A stretch of 26,525 bases of DNA from 2011-GWA2-47-8b sp964361325 (GCA_964361325.1 CAYHZT010000006.1:1-26525); one strand, 5' to 3'; numbered from the stretch's first letter, positions 7,084-14,935 are shown. The notes: generated from the letters alone by a model not told the origin. Program-made: numbers and translations.

Positions 7084-8573
7084 TTCTGGATAATCTTAAA
7101 AATTTTTTTAATCCGGTTCCGTCAATCGGCGGTTTGGAAATATCCGATTTAATCTTGCGTTTCGCAAGAATTGAAAACGGAAAATTAAAGCAGGCTTCTG
7201 TGCAATTGCCGCCCGGACTGATAACCGACGGTAAAATTCAAGATCGTGCAAAGGTAATCGTTGGTCTCAAAGCTCTCCATCAGCAAATTGCGTCGCTTAA
7301 TAAGCCAATTCACGTCATCGCGATCATTCCTTCGGACGGCGTTTACACGCAGGCGCTTGCAATGCCTTTGGTGGCCGAAAAAAATGTTCGGGAAACCGCC
7401 GAGCTTAATTTGCGGATGATTTCTCCGATAGATATTAAATCGTCTTATTACAGTTATCAGATTTTAGGTGAAAACCAGCAGGGTCAAATGGAAATTTTGG
7501 GGGCTTTTGCTAATTCCGCGGGCGTTGAAGAAGTAATCAACTTACTCAAAGAAGCGAATTTTTTCACAATCGCGGTGGAATTTTCTTCTTTATCGCTTGC
7601 CAGGATAATAAAAGAATATGCCGCTGGCCTAAAACCAGAGATCCCGTATCTTGTTATCAATCTTTCCAGTGACGGGCCGGATTTAATGATCGTAAAAAAC
7701 GGCAATCTCTATTTTAATCTCTTCAAATCTTGGGCGTCTTTACAGAAAGAAATCAGCGGACGCAAACTCACTAGTCAGGATGTTCAAGATTTTCTGATAA
7801 GCCACGTGAAGCAAATACTGAACTTTTATTCTAGTCGATGGGGAGCGTCGGTGACCGAAGTGTTGCTGATTAACACTCCTATCAGCAAAGAAATTATCCA
7901 GGCCGTAAAGGTTAGTTTTGGATTAAATGTCCAGATTTTGACGATAATGAAATTTGGTCAGCTTTCGCCTCTCTGGTATGGCGTTTTGGGCGCGGCTCTG
8001 CGCGGCCAACTGCCTCGATCCAAGGATCGCCTTATAACCCTTACCGCTGTAGGCGTGGAGGAAGAATATTTCCGAGAATCAACGCTCCGTTTTATCAAGA
8101 AATGGCGTAATTTCATTGCCGGAACTTTTATTTTCGTTGCCTTAGTTTTTACCGTGGCTAACTTTATTTTAATCAGATATTCAAAAGTAGTAAGCCAAGA
8201 TTTAACGGAAAGCAATTCGGTTCCTTTACAGGATATAGCGGATTTACAAACCAAAGTCCGGCTTTTTAACCGTGACGTTGATTTAGTGGCTAAAATCCAG
8301 GAAGAAACCATTCCCTGGTCGCCGCTTTGGGTAAAATTGCGAACCTTAGCGGCTGAAAAAGTGACTCTGGAGCGCGTCTACGTGGATCCGTCCCTCAACG
8401 TTTCGTTGTCGGGCCGGGCGGTTAATGATACGGCCGTCATCACTTTCAAAAACAAAATGATCGAGGAGCCAAATTTTAAAGACGTGGTATTGCCGCTTTC
8501 TAATATCAAAGCAAACACCGATGGCACAGTATCGTTTATTTTGAATCTTAAGATTACTTCGCTAAAGTTTTAG
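7080..8573 (+). CDS. PilM-PilN fusion protein (type IV pilus inner-membrane alignment complex)
   Basis: A 497-residue protein. Residues 1 to about 320 resemble the actin-like cytoplasmic ATPase PilM (GLEISDLILRFARI near the start, then a conserved MPLVAEKNVRETAELNLR region). A single membrane helix follows (about 342-364) and then a periplasmic coiled-coil and ferredoxin-like domain with PilN features (WSPLWVKLRTLA, LSGRAVNDTAVITF). In most bacteria PilM and PilN are separate proteins, with the PilN N-terminus docking into PilM. Here they are one chain. The last 20 nt overlap the tail of the convergent pth gene. No separate PilO is seen. Confidence 0.8.
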   Translation: MILDNLKNFFNPVPSIGGLEISDLILRFARIENGKLKQASVQLPPGLITDGKIQDRAKVIVGLKALHQQIASLNKPIHVIAIIPSDGVYTQALAMPLVAEKNVRETAELNLRMISPIDIKSSYYSYQILGENQQGQMEILGAFANSAGVEEVINLLKEANFFTIAVEFSSLSLARIIKEYAAGLKPEIPYLVINLSSDGPDLMIVKNGNLYFNLFKSWASLQKEISGRKLTSQDVQDFLISHVKQILNFYSSRWGASVTEVLLINTPISKEIIQAVKVSFGLNVQILTIMKFGQLSPLWYGVLGAALRGQLPRSKDRLITLTAVGVEEEYFRESTLRFIKKWRNFIAGTFIFVALVFTVANFILIRYSKVVSQDLTESNSVPLQDIADLQTKVRLFNRDVDLVAKIQEETIPWSPLWVKLRTLAAEKVTLERVYVDPSLNVSLSGRAVNDTAVITFKNKMIEEPNFKDVVLPLSNIKANTDGTVSFILNLKITSLKF

Positions 8574-9039
8574 AAATTTCCGCGAAAACGCCGTCCAGTG
8601 TTTTTTTGTCCGCGACATTGATTTTTTTAAGCACGAATATTTCGGATTTCTGACGAACTTTTTCGTCTACCGGTCTTATACCGATCCTTAATCTCCAAAA
8701 GTTTTTGGTTTTTAGCGTGGTTTGAACGCTTTCCACCCCGTGATGGCCCGCGGCGCCACGGCCAAAAGATAGTTTATATTTTCCAAGCTCAATGTCGCTG
8801 TCGTCGTGAACAATAAGCAGATTTTCCGGCTTTATGCCGGCCCTTTTTAATTCTTTGGCCACAAACATCCCAGACTTATTCATGTATTCCGTTGATTTGA
8901 AATTTGAAATTTGAAAATTTAAAATTTGTCGGTTTTCTTCTAAGTTATCCACAAAAAGAAAACCGACATTGTGGTATGTATTTTGGTATTTTGCGTCAGG
9001 ATTTCCTAGGGCAATTAACAATTTTGGTTCAAATTTCAT
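8554..9039 (-). CDS. pth: Peptidyl-tRNA hydrolase (shortened, with repeat-derived segment)
   Basis: A 161-residue Pth that releases peptides from prematurely dropped peptidyl-tRNA. Visible are LGNPDAKYQNTYHNVGF with catalytic His23 and Asn13, YMNKSG, HDDSDIELGK with the catalytic Asp, and GAAGHHGVES. Families usually run 185-195 residues. The shortfall lies between HNVGF and YMNKSG, where a low-complexity segment (RQILNFQISNFKS) encoded by a heptamer repeat replaces the expected strand region. The gene is convergent with the pilus operon and overlaps it by 20 nt. A -10-like TAAAAT (9049-9054, minus) would give a leader of about 3 nt. Confidence 0.9.
   Translation of the reverse strand: MKFEPKLLIALGNPDAKYQNTYHNVGFLFVDNLEENRQILNFQISNFKSTEYMNKSGMFVAKELKRAGIKPENLLIVHDDSDIELGKYKLSFGRGAAGHHGVESVQTTLKTKNFWRLRIGIRPVDEKVRQKSEIFVLKKINVADKKTLDGVFAEISKTLAK
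8895..8928. repeat. ATTTGAA heptamer micro-repeat inside pth
   Basis: About four and a half units of ATTTGAA/ATTTAAA run in tandem within the pth frame, encoding ILNFQISNFK on the minus strand. A 16-mer of it (8911-8926) recurs exactly in ybeY at 12238-12253. Confidence 0.8.
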
Positions 9040-9086
9040 ACTTGTTGTATTTTAACATATTATAATACATAATTTATACGTATTTT
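9040..9086. promoter_or_regulatory. Divergent promoter region between pth and lepB
   Basis: This 47-bp AT-rich gap holds TATTATAATA, which gives a TATAAT on each strand (9061-9066 plus, 9059-9064 minus), and a second minus -10-like TAAAAT at 9049-9054. Predicted leaders are about 14 nt for lepB and 3-13 nt for pth. No clear -35 elements or SD sites are seen. Confidence 0.5.
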
Positions 9087-9605
9087 ATGAAAAAGTTTTG
9101 GTCATCGGTTTGGGAAATATCGGAAGTCGTTATAATTTCCCTTGTAACCGTATTTATTATCCGTAATTTCCTGGCCCAGCCTTTTCTAGTAAGCGGCGCC
9201 AGTATGGAACCAAATATTTCAAATGAAAATTATCTTATCATTGATGAAATTACGTACCGTTTTCGTGCGCCGGATCGGGGAGATGTAATTGTGTTTCGCT
9301 ACCCCAATGATCACTCAGTTTTTTTCATTAAAAGAATAATCGGTCTTCCCGGGGATCATGTGGTTGTGAATCATAACAGCGCCGTAGTTTTTGATGGAGA
9401 AAAAGAAATTAAAATTAGCGGACCAGTTAATGGCTTAGTAGATGTTATCTTAGACAACAACCAGTTCTTTGTCGTAGGCGATAATCGTTATAATAGTTTT
9501 GATTCTCGCAATTGGGGACCGATTTCCAGGAGTGATATAGTCGGCATAGCGCGCTTGCGGGTTTTTCCGCTTAGCGAATTCGGAATAATTAAAAATGGCC
9601 TCTAA
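9087..9605 (+). CDS. lepB: Signal peptidase I
   Basis: A 172-residue membrane-anchored serine protease that removes signal peptides. One N-terminal membrane helix (about 12-30) is followed by box B SGASMEP with nucleophile Ser39, the catalytic Lys82 in FFIKRIIGLPGD, and VVGDNRYNSFDSRNWG near the end. It is of the short single-anchor type common in Gram-positives and Patescibacteria. It overlaps hisS by 11 nt. No SD precedes the ATG. Confidence 0.94.
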   Translation: MKKFWSSVWEISEVVIISLVTVFIIRNFLAQPFLVSGASMEPNISNENYLIIDEITYRFRAPDRGDVIVFRYPNDHSVFFIKRIIGLPGDHVVVNHNSAVVFDGEKEIKISGPVNGLVDVILDNNQFFVVGDNRYNSFDSRNWGPISRSDIVGIARLRVFPLSEFGIIKNGL

Positions 9606-10875
9606 GAAAGCTAAAAAATCTATAATTATAGTTCCTAAGGGAATGCACGATATTTTGCCCGACGAGCAGCCGCTTTGGGATAAAATACGCAAAGTTACCA
9701 AAGAAACGGCAGATTTTTATAATTTCTCTAAAATCGAAACCCCGATTTTAGAGAGAGTGGAGCTTTTTGAGCGTTCGCTTGGCGAAACCTCTGACGTTAT
9801 TGAAAAACAAATACTTGTTGTGCGCGGCAAGGGTGGAGACTCTCTTGCTTTGCGTCCCGAGGGAACGGCGCCCATTGCCCGCGCTTACATTGAAAACGGC
9901 CTTAGCCGTCTTGGTCAGCCGCTTAAGTTGTATTATGAAGGGCCTATGTTTCGCCACGAACAGCCGCAAGCTGGACGGTTTCGCCAATTTCACCAGATAG
10001 GTTTTGAAATTATCAGCAACGACAGCGACCCTATTTATGACGCCCAGGTTATTATTACCAGCTACCGCCTTCTTCAGGATTTGAAAATTAAAGAATTAAA
10101 TTTACAGCTAAACAGCATTGGCTGCGCGAAATGCCGTCCGGTTTTTAGGAAAAAACTATTGGATTATTATTCATCAAAAGAAAAATCTTTGTGTGGCGAT
10201 TGCCGCCGCCGTTTGCGTCTTAACCCTCTCCGTCTCTTGGATTGCAAAAACGAAAACTGCATCGTCCTCAAAAAAGAATCTCCGAGTATTTTAGATACGA
10301 TTTGCTATGATTGCAAAAAACATCTCAAAAAAGTTCTGGAATTTTTGGAAGAAGTAAAACTTCCTTACACGCTGAACCAATATTTGGTCCGCGGTTTGGA
10401 TTATTACAGCAAAACGGTGTTTGAAATTTTTACGGAGGGGTCGGGCTTAGCGTTGGCGGCTGGCGGCCGTTATGATTACTTGCTTGAAATGTTGGGAAAA
10501 TACGCTCCGGGAGTTGGGGCGGCAATCGGCTTTGAACGTTTGGTGGAAATAATTAAGTCCAGAGGTATTAATTTGGTAGGGCGGCCAAAACCCAAAGTCT
10601 TCCTAATTCATATTGGCGACCTGGCTAAGGTTAAGGCTCTTTCTCTTATAGAGACATTGCGTGAATCCGGTTTGGACGTGTTGGAGTCATTGGGTAAGGA
10701 ATCTTTGCGCGCCCAGCTTAAAGCTGCCGACAAAGCCGGTTCGGTTCTGTCTTTAATTTTTGGCCAACAAGAGGCTTTTGAACAATCAATTATAATCCGC
10801 GACATGAAAACCGGCGCCCAAGAAACCGTTCCGTTAAAGAAAGTGGCTGATGCTCTCAAGAGGCGAATGAAATAA
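9595..10875 (+). CDS. hisS: Histidine-tRNA ligase
   Basis: A 426-residue class II synthetase. It shows GMHDILPDE (17-24), LRPEGTAPIARAY (86-98), motif 2 (MFRHEQPQAGRFRQFHQIGFE, 118-138) and the histidine-binding RGLDYY (266-271), followed by a C-terminal anticodon-binding domain (about 330-420). The insertion domain has paired cysteines (Cys177/180 and Cys200/203, with more at 217, 222, 237 and 240), suggesting a zinc ribbon. The start overlaps lepB by 11 nt and the stop shares a base with the next ATG. Confidence 0.95.
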   Translation: MASKKAKKSIIIVPKGMHDILPDEQPLWDKIRKVTKETADFYNFSKIETPILERVELFERSLGETSDVIEKQILVVRGKGGDSLALRPEGTAPIARAYIENGLSRLGQPLKLYYEGPMFRHEQPQAGRFRQFHQIGFEIISNDSDPIYDAQVIITSYRLLQDLKIKELNLQLNSIGCAKCRPVFRKKLLDYYSSKEKSLCGDCRRRLRLNPLRLLDCKNENCIVLKKESPSILDTICYDCKKHLKKVLEFLEEVKLPYTLNQYLVRGLDYYSKTVFEIFTEGSGLALAAGGRYDYLLEMLGKYAPGVGAAIGFERLVEIIKSRGINLVGRPKPKVFLIHIGDLAKVKALSLIETLRESGLDVLESLGKESLRAQLKAADKAGSVLSLIFGQQEAFEQSIIIRDMKTGAQETVPLKKVADALKRRMK

Positions 10876-11216
10876 TGGCCGACTGTCTATTTTGCAAAAT
10901 AGGAAAAAAAGAAATTCCGGCCGATGTCATTCTGGAAACTGCCGAAGCCGTGGCTTTTAAGGATATTCGTCCGTCGGCGCCCGTACATTATTTAATTATT
11001 CCGAAAGAGCACATTCAATCCATTGCCCATTTGCAGAATAATCACAATGAAATTATCGCGAAAGTCGTTTATACCGCCAAAGCGGTTGCCGAAAAAATCG
11101 GCCTTAAGGGATATAAACTGGTTTTTAATGTTGGCCGGGAGGGCGGGCAGATGATAGACCACCTGCACCTTCATTTACTCGGCGGGTGGACCCCCACACC
11201 AAACGAGAATCGCTAA
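10875..11216 (+). CDS. HIT-family (HINT-like) protein with repeat-derived C-terminus
   Basis: A 113-residue histidine-triad nucleotide-binding protein. CLFCKIG and DIRPSAPVHYLIIPKEHI near the start and the triad His96-x-His98-x-His100 (DHLHLHLLGG) identify the family, which hydrolyses nucleoside phosphoramidates or AMP-linked substrates. Related proteins end in a conserved tail such as GGRxLxWPPG. Here the last residues (TPTPNENR) and the stop codon come from a palindromic element that begins at 11190. It is joined to hisS by TAATG. Confidence 0.92.
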   Translation: MADCLFCKIGKKEIPADVILETAEAVAFKDIRPSAPVHYLIIPKEHIQSIAHLQNNHNEIIAKVVYTAKAVAEKIGLKGYKLVFNVGREGGQMIDHLHLHLLGGWTPTPNENR

Positions 11217-11251
11217 AGCGCGCCAGCAAATTCTCGTTATGGTGTGGGGGT
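11190..11251. repeat. CCCCCACACC palindromic element, copy 1
   Basis: Arms 11191-11210 and 11230-11250 form a 20-bp stem with a single bulge. The loop contains a small CGCT/AGCG hairpin. The left arm is read as the last codons of the HIT gene. A second copy lies at 23908-23969. Confidence 0.88.
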
Positions 11252-11269
11252 GGACAAAGAAGGGGGATA

Positions 11270-11298
11270 TTGATAAGTAGCCCGCTAATTGTTATTAT
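11270..11298 (+). promoter_or_regulatory. Promoter of the rpsU-yqeY-ybeY-ftsA-ftsZ cluster
   Basis: TTGATA (11270-11275), a 17-bp spacer and TATTAT (11293-11298) give a predicted start near 11305, only about 3 nt before the rpsU ATG at 11308. Confidence 0.65.
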
Positions 11299-11307
11299 CT
11301 AACAACT

Positions 11308-11520
11308 ATGATGGAGGTCAGAAAAAAAGAAGGCGAAGCGGTTAATTCACTAATTTTCCGTTTCATCAAAAAAGTTCAGCAAAGCGGAGTTTTGCGCGAA
11401 GCAAAGAAGCGCCGGTTTCGTACCAGGCCGGCCAATCGTTTAAAACGTAAACTCTCCGCCCTGCATCGCGAAGAAAAAAAACACGAACGAGAACGCGCCA
11501 AGAAATTAGGTGAATTTTAA
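11308..11520 (+). CDS. rpsU: Ribosomal protein bS21
   Basis: A 70-residue basic protein with the bS21 pattern: VRKKEGEAVNSLIFRFIKK, then SGVLREAKKRRFRTRPANRLKRK and a Lys/Arg/Glu-rich helix. In other ribosomes bS21 sits beside the 16S 3' tail and anti-SD duplex, so its retention with an altered tail is notable. Two ATGs are adjacent (MM); either gives a leader of about 3-6 nt. The stop overlaps the yqeY start (TAATG). The rpsU-yqeY pairing is common in bacteria. Confidence 0.9.
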   Translation: MMEVRKKEGEAVNSLIFRFIKKVQQSGVLREAKKRRFRTRPANRLKRKLSALHREEKKHERERAKKLGEF

Positions 11521-11969
11521 TGCTTAGAGAAAAGTTAACCGCAGATCTAAAAACCGCAATGAAAAACGCCGATCCTAAGACGGTCGGCGTTTTGCGTTTA
11601 TTAATCTCGGCCTTAAATAATAAGTCGATAGAAAAAAGAACTAAAACCGGCAGCGATGCGCTGACGGACGAGGAAGTTTTGCAATCGCTTAATAGCGAGG
11701 CCAAAAAACGCAAAGAAGCCGCGGATATTTTTATAAAGGGCAATCGCGCGGATTTGGCGGAAAAAGAAAAAGGCGAACTGGAAATCATTCAAAATTATCT
11801 TCCTAAATTAATGAGTCGGGAAGACACCGAAAAGGCGATAGATAAAATTTTGGCGTCCATAACCTCCAGAGAAATCGGCCCGGTTATGAAAGAGGTTATG
11901 AAGGAACTTCGCGGCAAAGCGGACACGGCTATAATCAGCGAATTAATAAAGCAGAAAATTTCCAAATAA
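11520..11969 (+). CDS. yqeY: GatB/YqeY domain-containing protein
   Basis: A 149-residue helical protein of the YqeY family. Typical are MLREKLTADLKTAMKNAD, VLRLLISALNN, and the C-terminal GPVMKEVMKELRGKAD. The family shares the tRNA-binding tail domain of GatB amidotransferase, but its role as a free protein is not settled. It is translationally coupled to rpsU by TAATG; ybeY follows after 3 nt. Confidence 0.9.
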   Translation: MLREKLTADLKTAMKNADPKTVGVLRLLISALNNKSIEKRTKTGSDALTDEEVLQSLNSEAKKRKEAADIFIKGNRADLAEKEKGELEIIQNYLPKLMSREDTEKAIDKILASITSREIGPVMKEVMKELRGKADTAIISELIKQKISK

Positions 11970-11972
11970 TCC

Positions 11973-12437
11973 ATGAAGGTTTTAGTGGAGAGCTTAGACG
12001 CTCAATTCGACCATTTAAAACCGGCCATTAAAAAATCCGCCGTTCAAGTGGCGAATTTTTTAAAGCAAAAAAATGTCTATTTAGAAGTCTATTTACTCCC
12101 AAATCGGATGATGAATAAAAACGTGCTTTCTTTTCCCGCTCCAAAAGACTTCCCCCGTCCGGATATGAAGAGGGGTATGAAATATCTTGGGGAAATATAC
12201 TTAAATCCCGATTATATCCGTAGGGAACAGTTGGAAATTGAAAATTTAAAATTCCTGCCTCTGCCTGTCGGCAGGCAGGTGTCGGTTAGGCATGGGAAAA
12301 TTTCAGCAAAACTGGCCTTTATGCTCATACACGGTTTTCTGCACCTTCTGGGCTATTTGCATGACAAAAAAAGTGATAGAATAAAGATGCGCAATAAAGA
12401 AAAGGAGCTTTTGCGGCTTCTAAATATCAAAATATGA
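11973..12437 (+). CDS. ybeY: Endoribonuclease YbeY with micro-repeat insertion
   Basis: A 154-residue metal-dependent RNase linked to 16S 3' maturation and ribosome quality control. The zinc motif is HGFLHLLGYLH (His120, His124, His130), and LGEIYLNPD is the expected strand before it. About 20 residues in the loop between that strand and the zinc helix (88-108, containing NLKFLPLPVGRQVSVRHG) look like an insertion encoded by two micro-repeats. The usual Asp before the third His is Leu. It ends in a 4-nt overlap (ATGA) with ftsA. YbeY is relevant here because its reported substrate end is the altered 16S tail. Confidence 0.9.
   Translation: MKVLVESLDAQFDHLKPAIKKSAVQVANFLKQKNVYLEVYLLPNRMMNKNVLSFPAPKDFPRPDMKRGMKYLGEIYLNPDYIRREQLEIENLKFLPLPVGRQVSVRHGKISAKLAFMLIHGFLHLLGYLHDKKSDRIKMRNKEKELLRLLNIKI
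12238..12280. repeat. Composite in-frame micro-repeat in ybeY
   Basis: An AT-rich 16-mer (12238-12253), identical to one in pth, directly abuts a GC-rich palindrome with stem CTGCCTG/CAGGCAG (12261-12267 and 12272-12278, loop TCGG). Read in frame, the palindrome encodes LPVGRQV, a string I recall as recurrent in Patescibacteria proteins. Confidence 0.75.
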
Positions 12438-13672
12438 GTTCAAATTACGTTGTCGGCTTGGATATCGGCTCTAGCGCTATTAAAGCGGCAGTGGCCGAGG
12501 TGAAAAAAAACAAAACATTGTCTTTGGTGCAGACTTTTAAAATGCCATCCGCCGGTTTGCGCCGCGGAGTGGTGGACGATTTACAGGAAGCCACCAGGGC
12601 AGTTAGTCAGGTATTGAGTGAGATCAAGAAAATTTCCAACAACGCGATCAAGAATATTTTTTTAAGCGTTGGTAGTCCAGACTTTAAAACTCAAGCGTCA
12701 AAAGGCATGGCCGCCGTTGTCCGAGCCGATTCCGAAATTAATCAGGATGATATTGATAGGGCAACCGAAAATGCCCAAGCAATAAAATTACCCGGCAACC
12801 GAACCGTTATTCACTACGTCACGCAACAGTACGTTATTGATGATATGGGGGATGTCAAAGACCCGCTTGGAATGGTTGGTAATCGTTTGGAGGTTTTGAA
12901 TTTGATTATCCACGCTTTTGGGCCAAACGTTAAAAATTTAACTAAGTGCGTTGAGAGCGCCGGCGGCAGCGTTGCCGGTTTGATTTTCGCGCCGTTAGCG
13001 GCCAGCCGCGCTATTTTATCTAAAAACCAAAAAGAGCTTGGAACTGTTCTGATTGATATCGGTTTCGGCAAAACCGGTATGAGCGTTTACGAAGAGAATA
13101 AACTTTTACACACCGCGGTTTTTCCGATTGGATCGGGCCATGTTACGAACGACCTTGCTATTCGTTTGAAAATTTCCGTTCCTTCGGCTGAAAATATTAA
13201 ATTAACTCTCGGTTCGGCTGTGGCCAAAGAGATTTCTAATAGGGAAAATATAGATCTTAACAAATTTGACTCTGCCGCTCGCGGGGCTTTTTCCCGCAGG
13301 CTTATCGCGGAAACTATTGAAATGCGATTCGCCGAGATAATGGAATTAGTTAATAGTGAATTGAAAATGATCGGCAAAGCGGCTCATTTGCCGGCGGGAG
13401 CTGTTTTGGTTGGCGGAGGTTCAAAGCTGCCGGCAACGGTAGATTTGACCAAGCAAGAGTTGAAACTGAGCGCCCAAGTCGGCGTTCCAAACCTCTCCGA
13501 AATTGATGTTTCTAAGGCTTCGGATTCTATTTCGCAATTGGAGGATCCGGAATGGGCCTGTGCTTTTGGTCTCTTATTGCACGGGGCCGACAGACTGAGC
13601 GGGGTAAAAACCGGGCGGGTCAACACTGTCTTGGCATTTTTCAAAAAATTGTTTAATATATTTACACCATAA
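12434..13672 (+). CDS. ftsA: Cell division protein FtsA
   Basis: A 412-residue actin-like ATPase that tethers FtsZ to the membrane. Seen are the phosphate-1 motif GLDIGSSAIKAAVAEV (8-23), the SHS2 domain region after residue 80, phosphate-2 VLIDIGFGKTGMSVYE near 203-218 and the adenosine motif VLVGGGSKLPAT near 323. The C-terminus (VNTVLAFFKKLFNIF) is an amphipathic membrane-targeting helix. It overlaps ybeY by 4 nt and lies 4 nt upstream of ftsZ, the classical ftsA-ftsZ order. There is no SD. Confidence 0.95.
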   Translation: MSSNYVVGLDIGSSAIKAAVAEVKKNKTLSLVQTFKMPSAGLRRGVVDDLQEATRAVSQVLSEIKKISNNAIKNIFLSVGSPDFKTQASKGMAAVVRADSEINQDDIDRATENAQAIKLPGNRTVIHYVTQQYVIDDMGDVKDPLGMVGNRLEVLNLIIHAFGPNVKNLTKCVESAGGSVAGLIFAPLAASRAILSKNQKELGTVLIDIGFGKTGMSVYEENKLLHTAVFPIGSGHVTNDLAIRLKISVPSAENIKLTLGSAVAKEISNRENIDLNKFDSAARGAFSRRLIAETIEMRFAEIMELVNSELKMIGKAAHLPAGAVLVGGGSKLPATVDLTKQELKLSAQVGVPNLSEIDVSKASDSISQLEDPEWACAFGLLLHGADRLSGVKTGRVNTVLAFFKKLFNIFTP

Positions 13673-13676
13673 GTTT

Positions 13677-14828
13677 ATGTCCAGTAATAGGAAATCTTTA
13701 GGAGATTATTCAGCCAAAATCAAAGTTATTGGAGTTGGCGGCGGCGGCGGCAATGCCGTATCCCGCATGCAGCGGGATTTTCAGGTAAAGTCGGTAGATT
13801 TTATCGCCATTAACACCGATGCCCAAGACTTAGATTTTTGCGTCGCTAAGCATAAAATTTACATAGGTAAAAATCTGACTCGCGGATTAGGTACCGGAAT
13901 GAATCCGGAGTTGGGTCGGCAAGCGGCCGAAGAAAACCGTTCGGAAATCGTTGAATCTCTGAAAGGCGCCGATTTGGTTTTCATAACCGCCGGTTTAGGC
14001 GGAGGGACCGGTTCCGGGGCTTCTCCGGTAATTGCCGAGGCCGCGAAAGAAATCGGCGCGTTAACCGTTGCCATAGTTACCAAGCCGTTTGTTTTTGAAG
14101 GAGTACAGAGAAGTAAAATTGCCCAGGAGGCGTATATTAAACTTAAAGAAAAAGTAGACACGTTGATTGTTATTCCCAATGACCGGATTTTTAGCGTTAT
14201 AAAGAAAGAAACGCCGATGATGAAGGCGTTTGAATACATCGATGATATTTTACGTTACAGCGTTCAGGGCATTGCCGAGTTGATTGCAACGCCCGGCATT
14301 ATCAACGTCGATTTTGCCGATGTTAAAACAATCATGCGTGACGCCGGTTCCGCCTTAGTCGGAATTGGTTTAGGTATGGGCCAAGAAAGGGCTATAACAG
14401 CCGTAAACCAAGCCGTTAATTCACCCTTACTGGAAGTTTCCATAGATGGCGCAAAAGGGCTTTTATTCGCTGTTTCGGGCGGTAAGGATTTACGTCTTAA
14501 TGAAATACACGACGTTGCCAAAATCATAGGGGAGTCCGTTGATCCGTCCGCCAAAATCATTTTTGGAGCCTATCACGACAAAAAGCTCAAAAAAGGAGCT
14601 ATCAAAGTAATCCTTATCGCCACCGGTTTTAACGGATCGGCGCTTAAAAACGGAGAATCCTCAATCATTAACAGTTTATTTACCAAGCCACCGATAGTCG
14701 AAGAAATTGTTATCAGAAATCCAATCGTAAAGGAAGCAGAAACAACGGTTACGGAACGAAGCGTTAAAGAAAACAAAAAAGAACAAGACGTTTGGGATAT
14801 TCCCACCTTCCTAAGAAAAAAGAAATAG
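13677..14828 (+). CDS. ftsZ: Cell division protein FtsZ
   Basis: A 383-residue tubulin-like GTPase forming the division ring. The GTP-binding regions include IGVGGGGGNAVSRM and the tubulin signature GGGTGSG at 108-114, followed by PFVFEGVQR and NVDFADVKTIM (T7 loop). A short linker ends in WDIPTFLRKKK, the conserved C-terminal peptide that binds FtsA. The ATG lies 4 nt after ftsA without an SD. A strong bidirectional terminator closes the cluster. Confidence 0.97.
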   Translation: MSSNRKSLGDYSAKIKVIGVGGGGGNAVSRMQRDFQVKSVDFIAINTDAQDLDFCVAKHKIYIGKNLTRGLGTGMNPELGRQAAEENRSEIVESLKGADLVFITAGLGGGTGSGASPVIAEAAKEIGALTVAIVTKPFVFEGVQRSKIAQEAYIKLKEKVDTLIVIPNDRIFSVIKKETPMMKAFEYIDDILRYSVQGIAELIATPGIINVDFADVKTIMRDAGSALVGIGLGMGQERAITAVNQAVNSPLLEVSIDGAKGLLFAVSGGKDLRLNEIHDVAKIIGESVDPSAKIIFGAYHDKKLKKGAIKVILIATGFNGSALKNGESSIINSLFTKPPIVEEIVIRNPIVKEAETTVTERSVKENKKEQDVWDIPTFLRKKK

Positions 14829-14837
14829 CAAAAAATC

Positions 14838-14875
14838 CTTCGACAGGTTTACAGTGAGCGAAGCCGAACTGCTCA
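14838..14875. repeat. Intergenic CCTTCGACAGG-type micro-repeat
   Basis: The 3' flank of ftsZ reads CCTTCGACAGGTTTACAGTG followed by AGCGAAGCCGAACTG, with CTTCG/CGAAG able to pair. It resembles the CCTTCGACAAGCTCAGG family seen in frame in murB (22602-22625), but is a different subtype. It lies between the ftsZ stop and its terminator. Confidence 0.5.
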
Positions 14876-14877
14876 AG

Positions 14878-14924
14878 ATAAAACAAAAAGCCCCTGGACA
14901 CAAACCCGGGGCTTTTTGTTTTAT
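14878..14924. terminator. Bidirectional intrinsic terminator between ftsZ and the MscS-like gene
   Basis: A perfect 17-bp inverted repeat (14878-14894 and 14908-14924) has a GC core (GCCCC/GGGGC) flanked by A-runs and T-runs on both sides, so it can stop transcripts from either strand. Confidence 0.92.
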
Positions 14925-14935
14925 CAGGCGACGAA

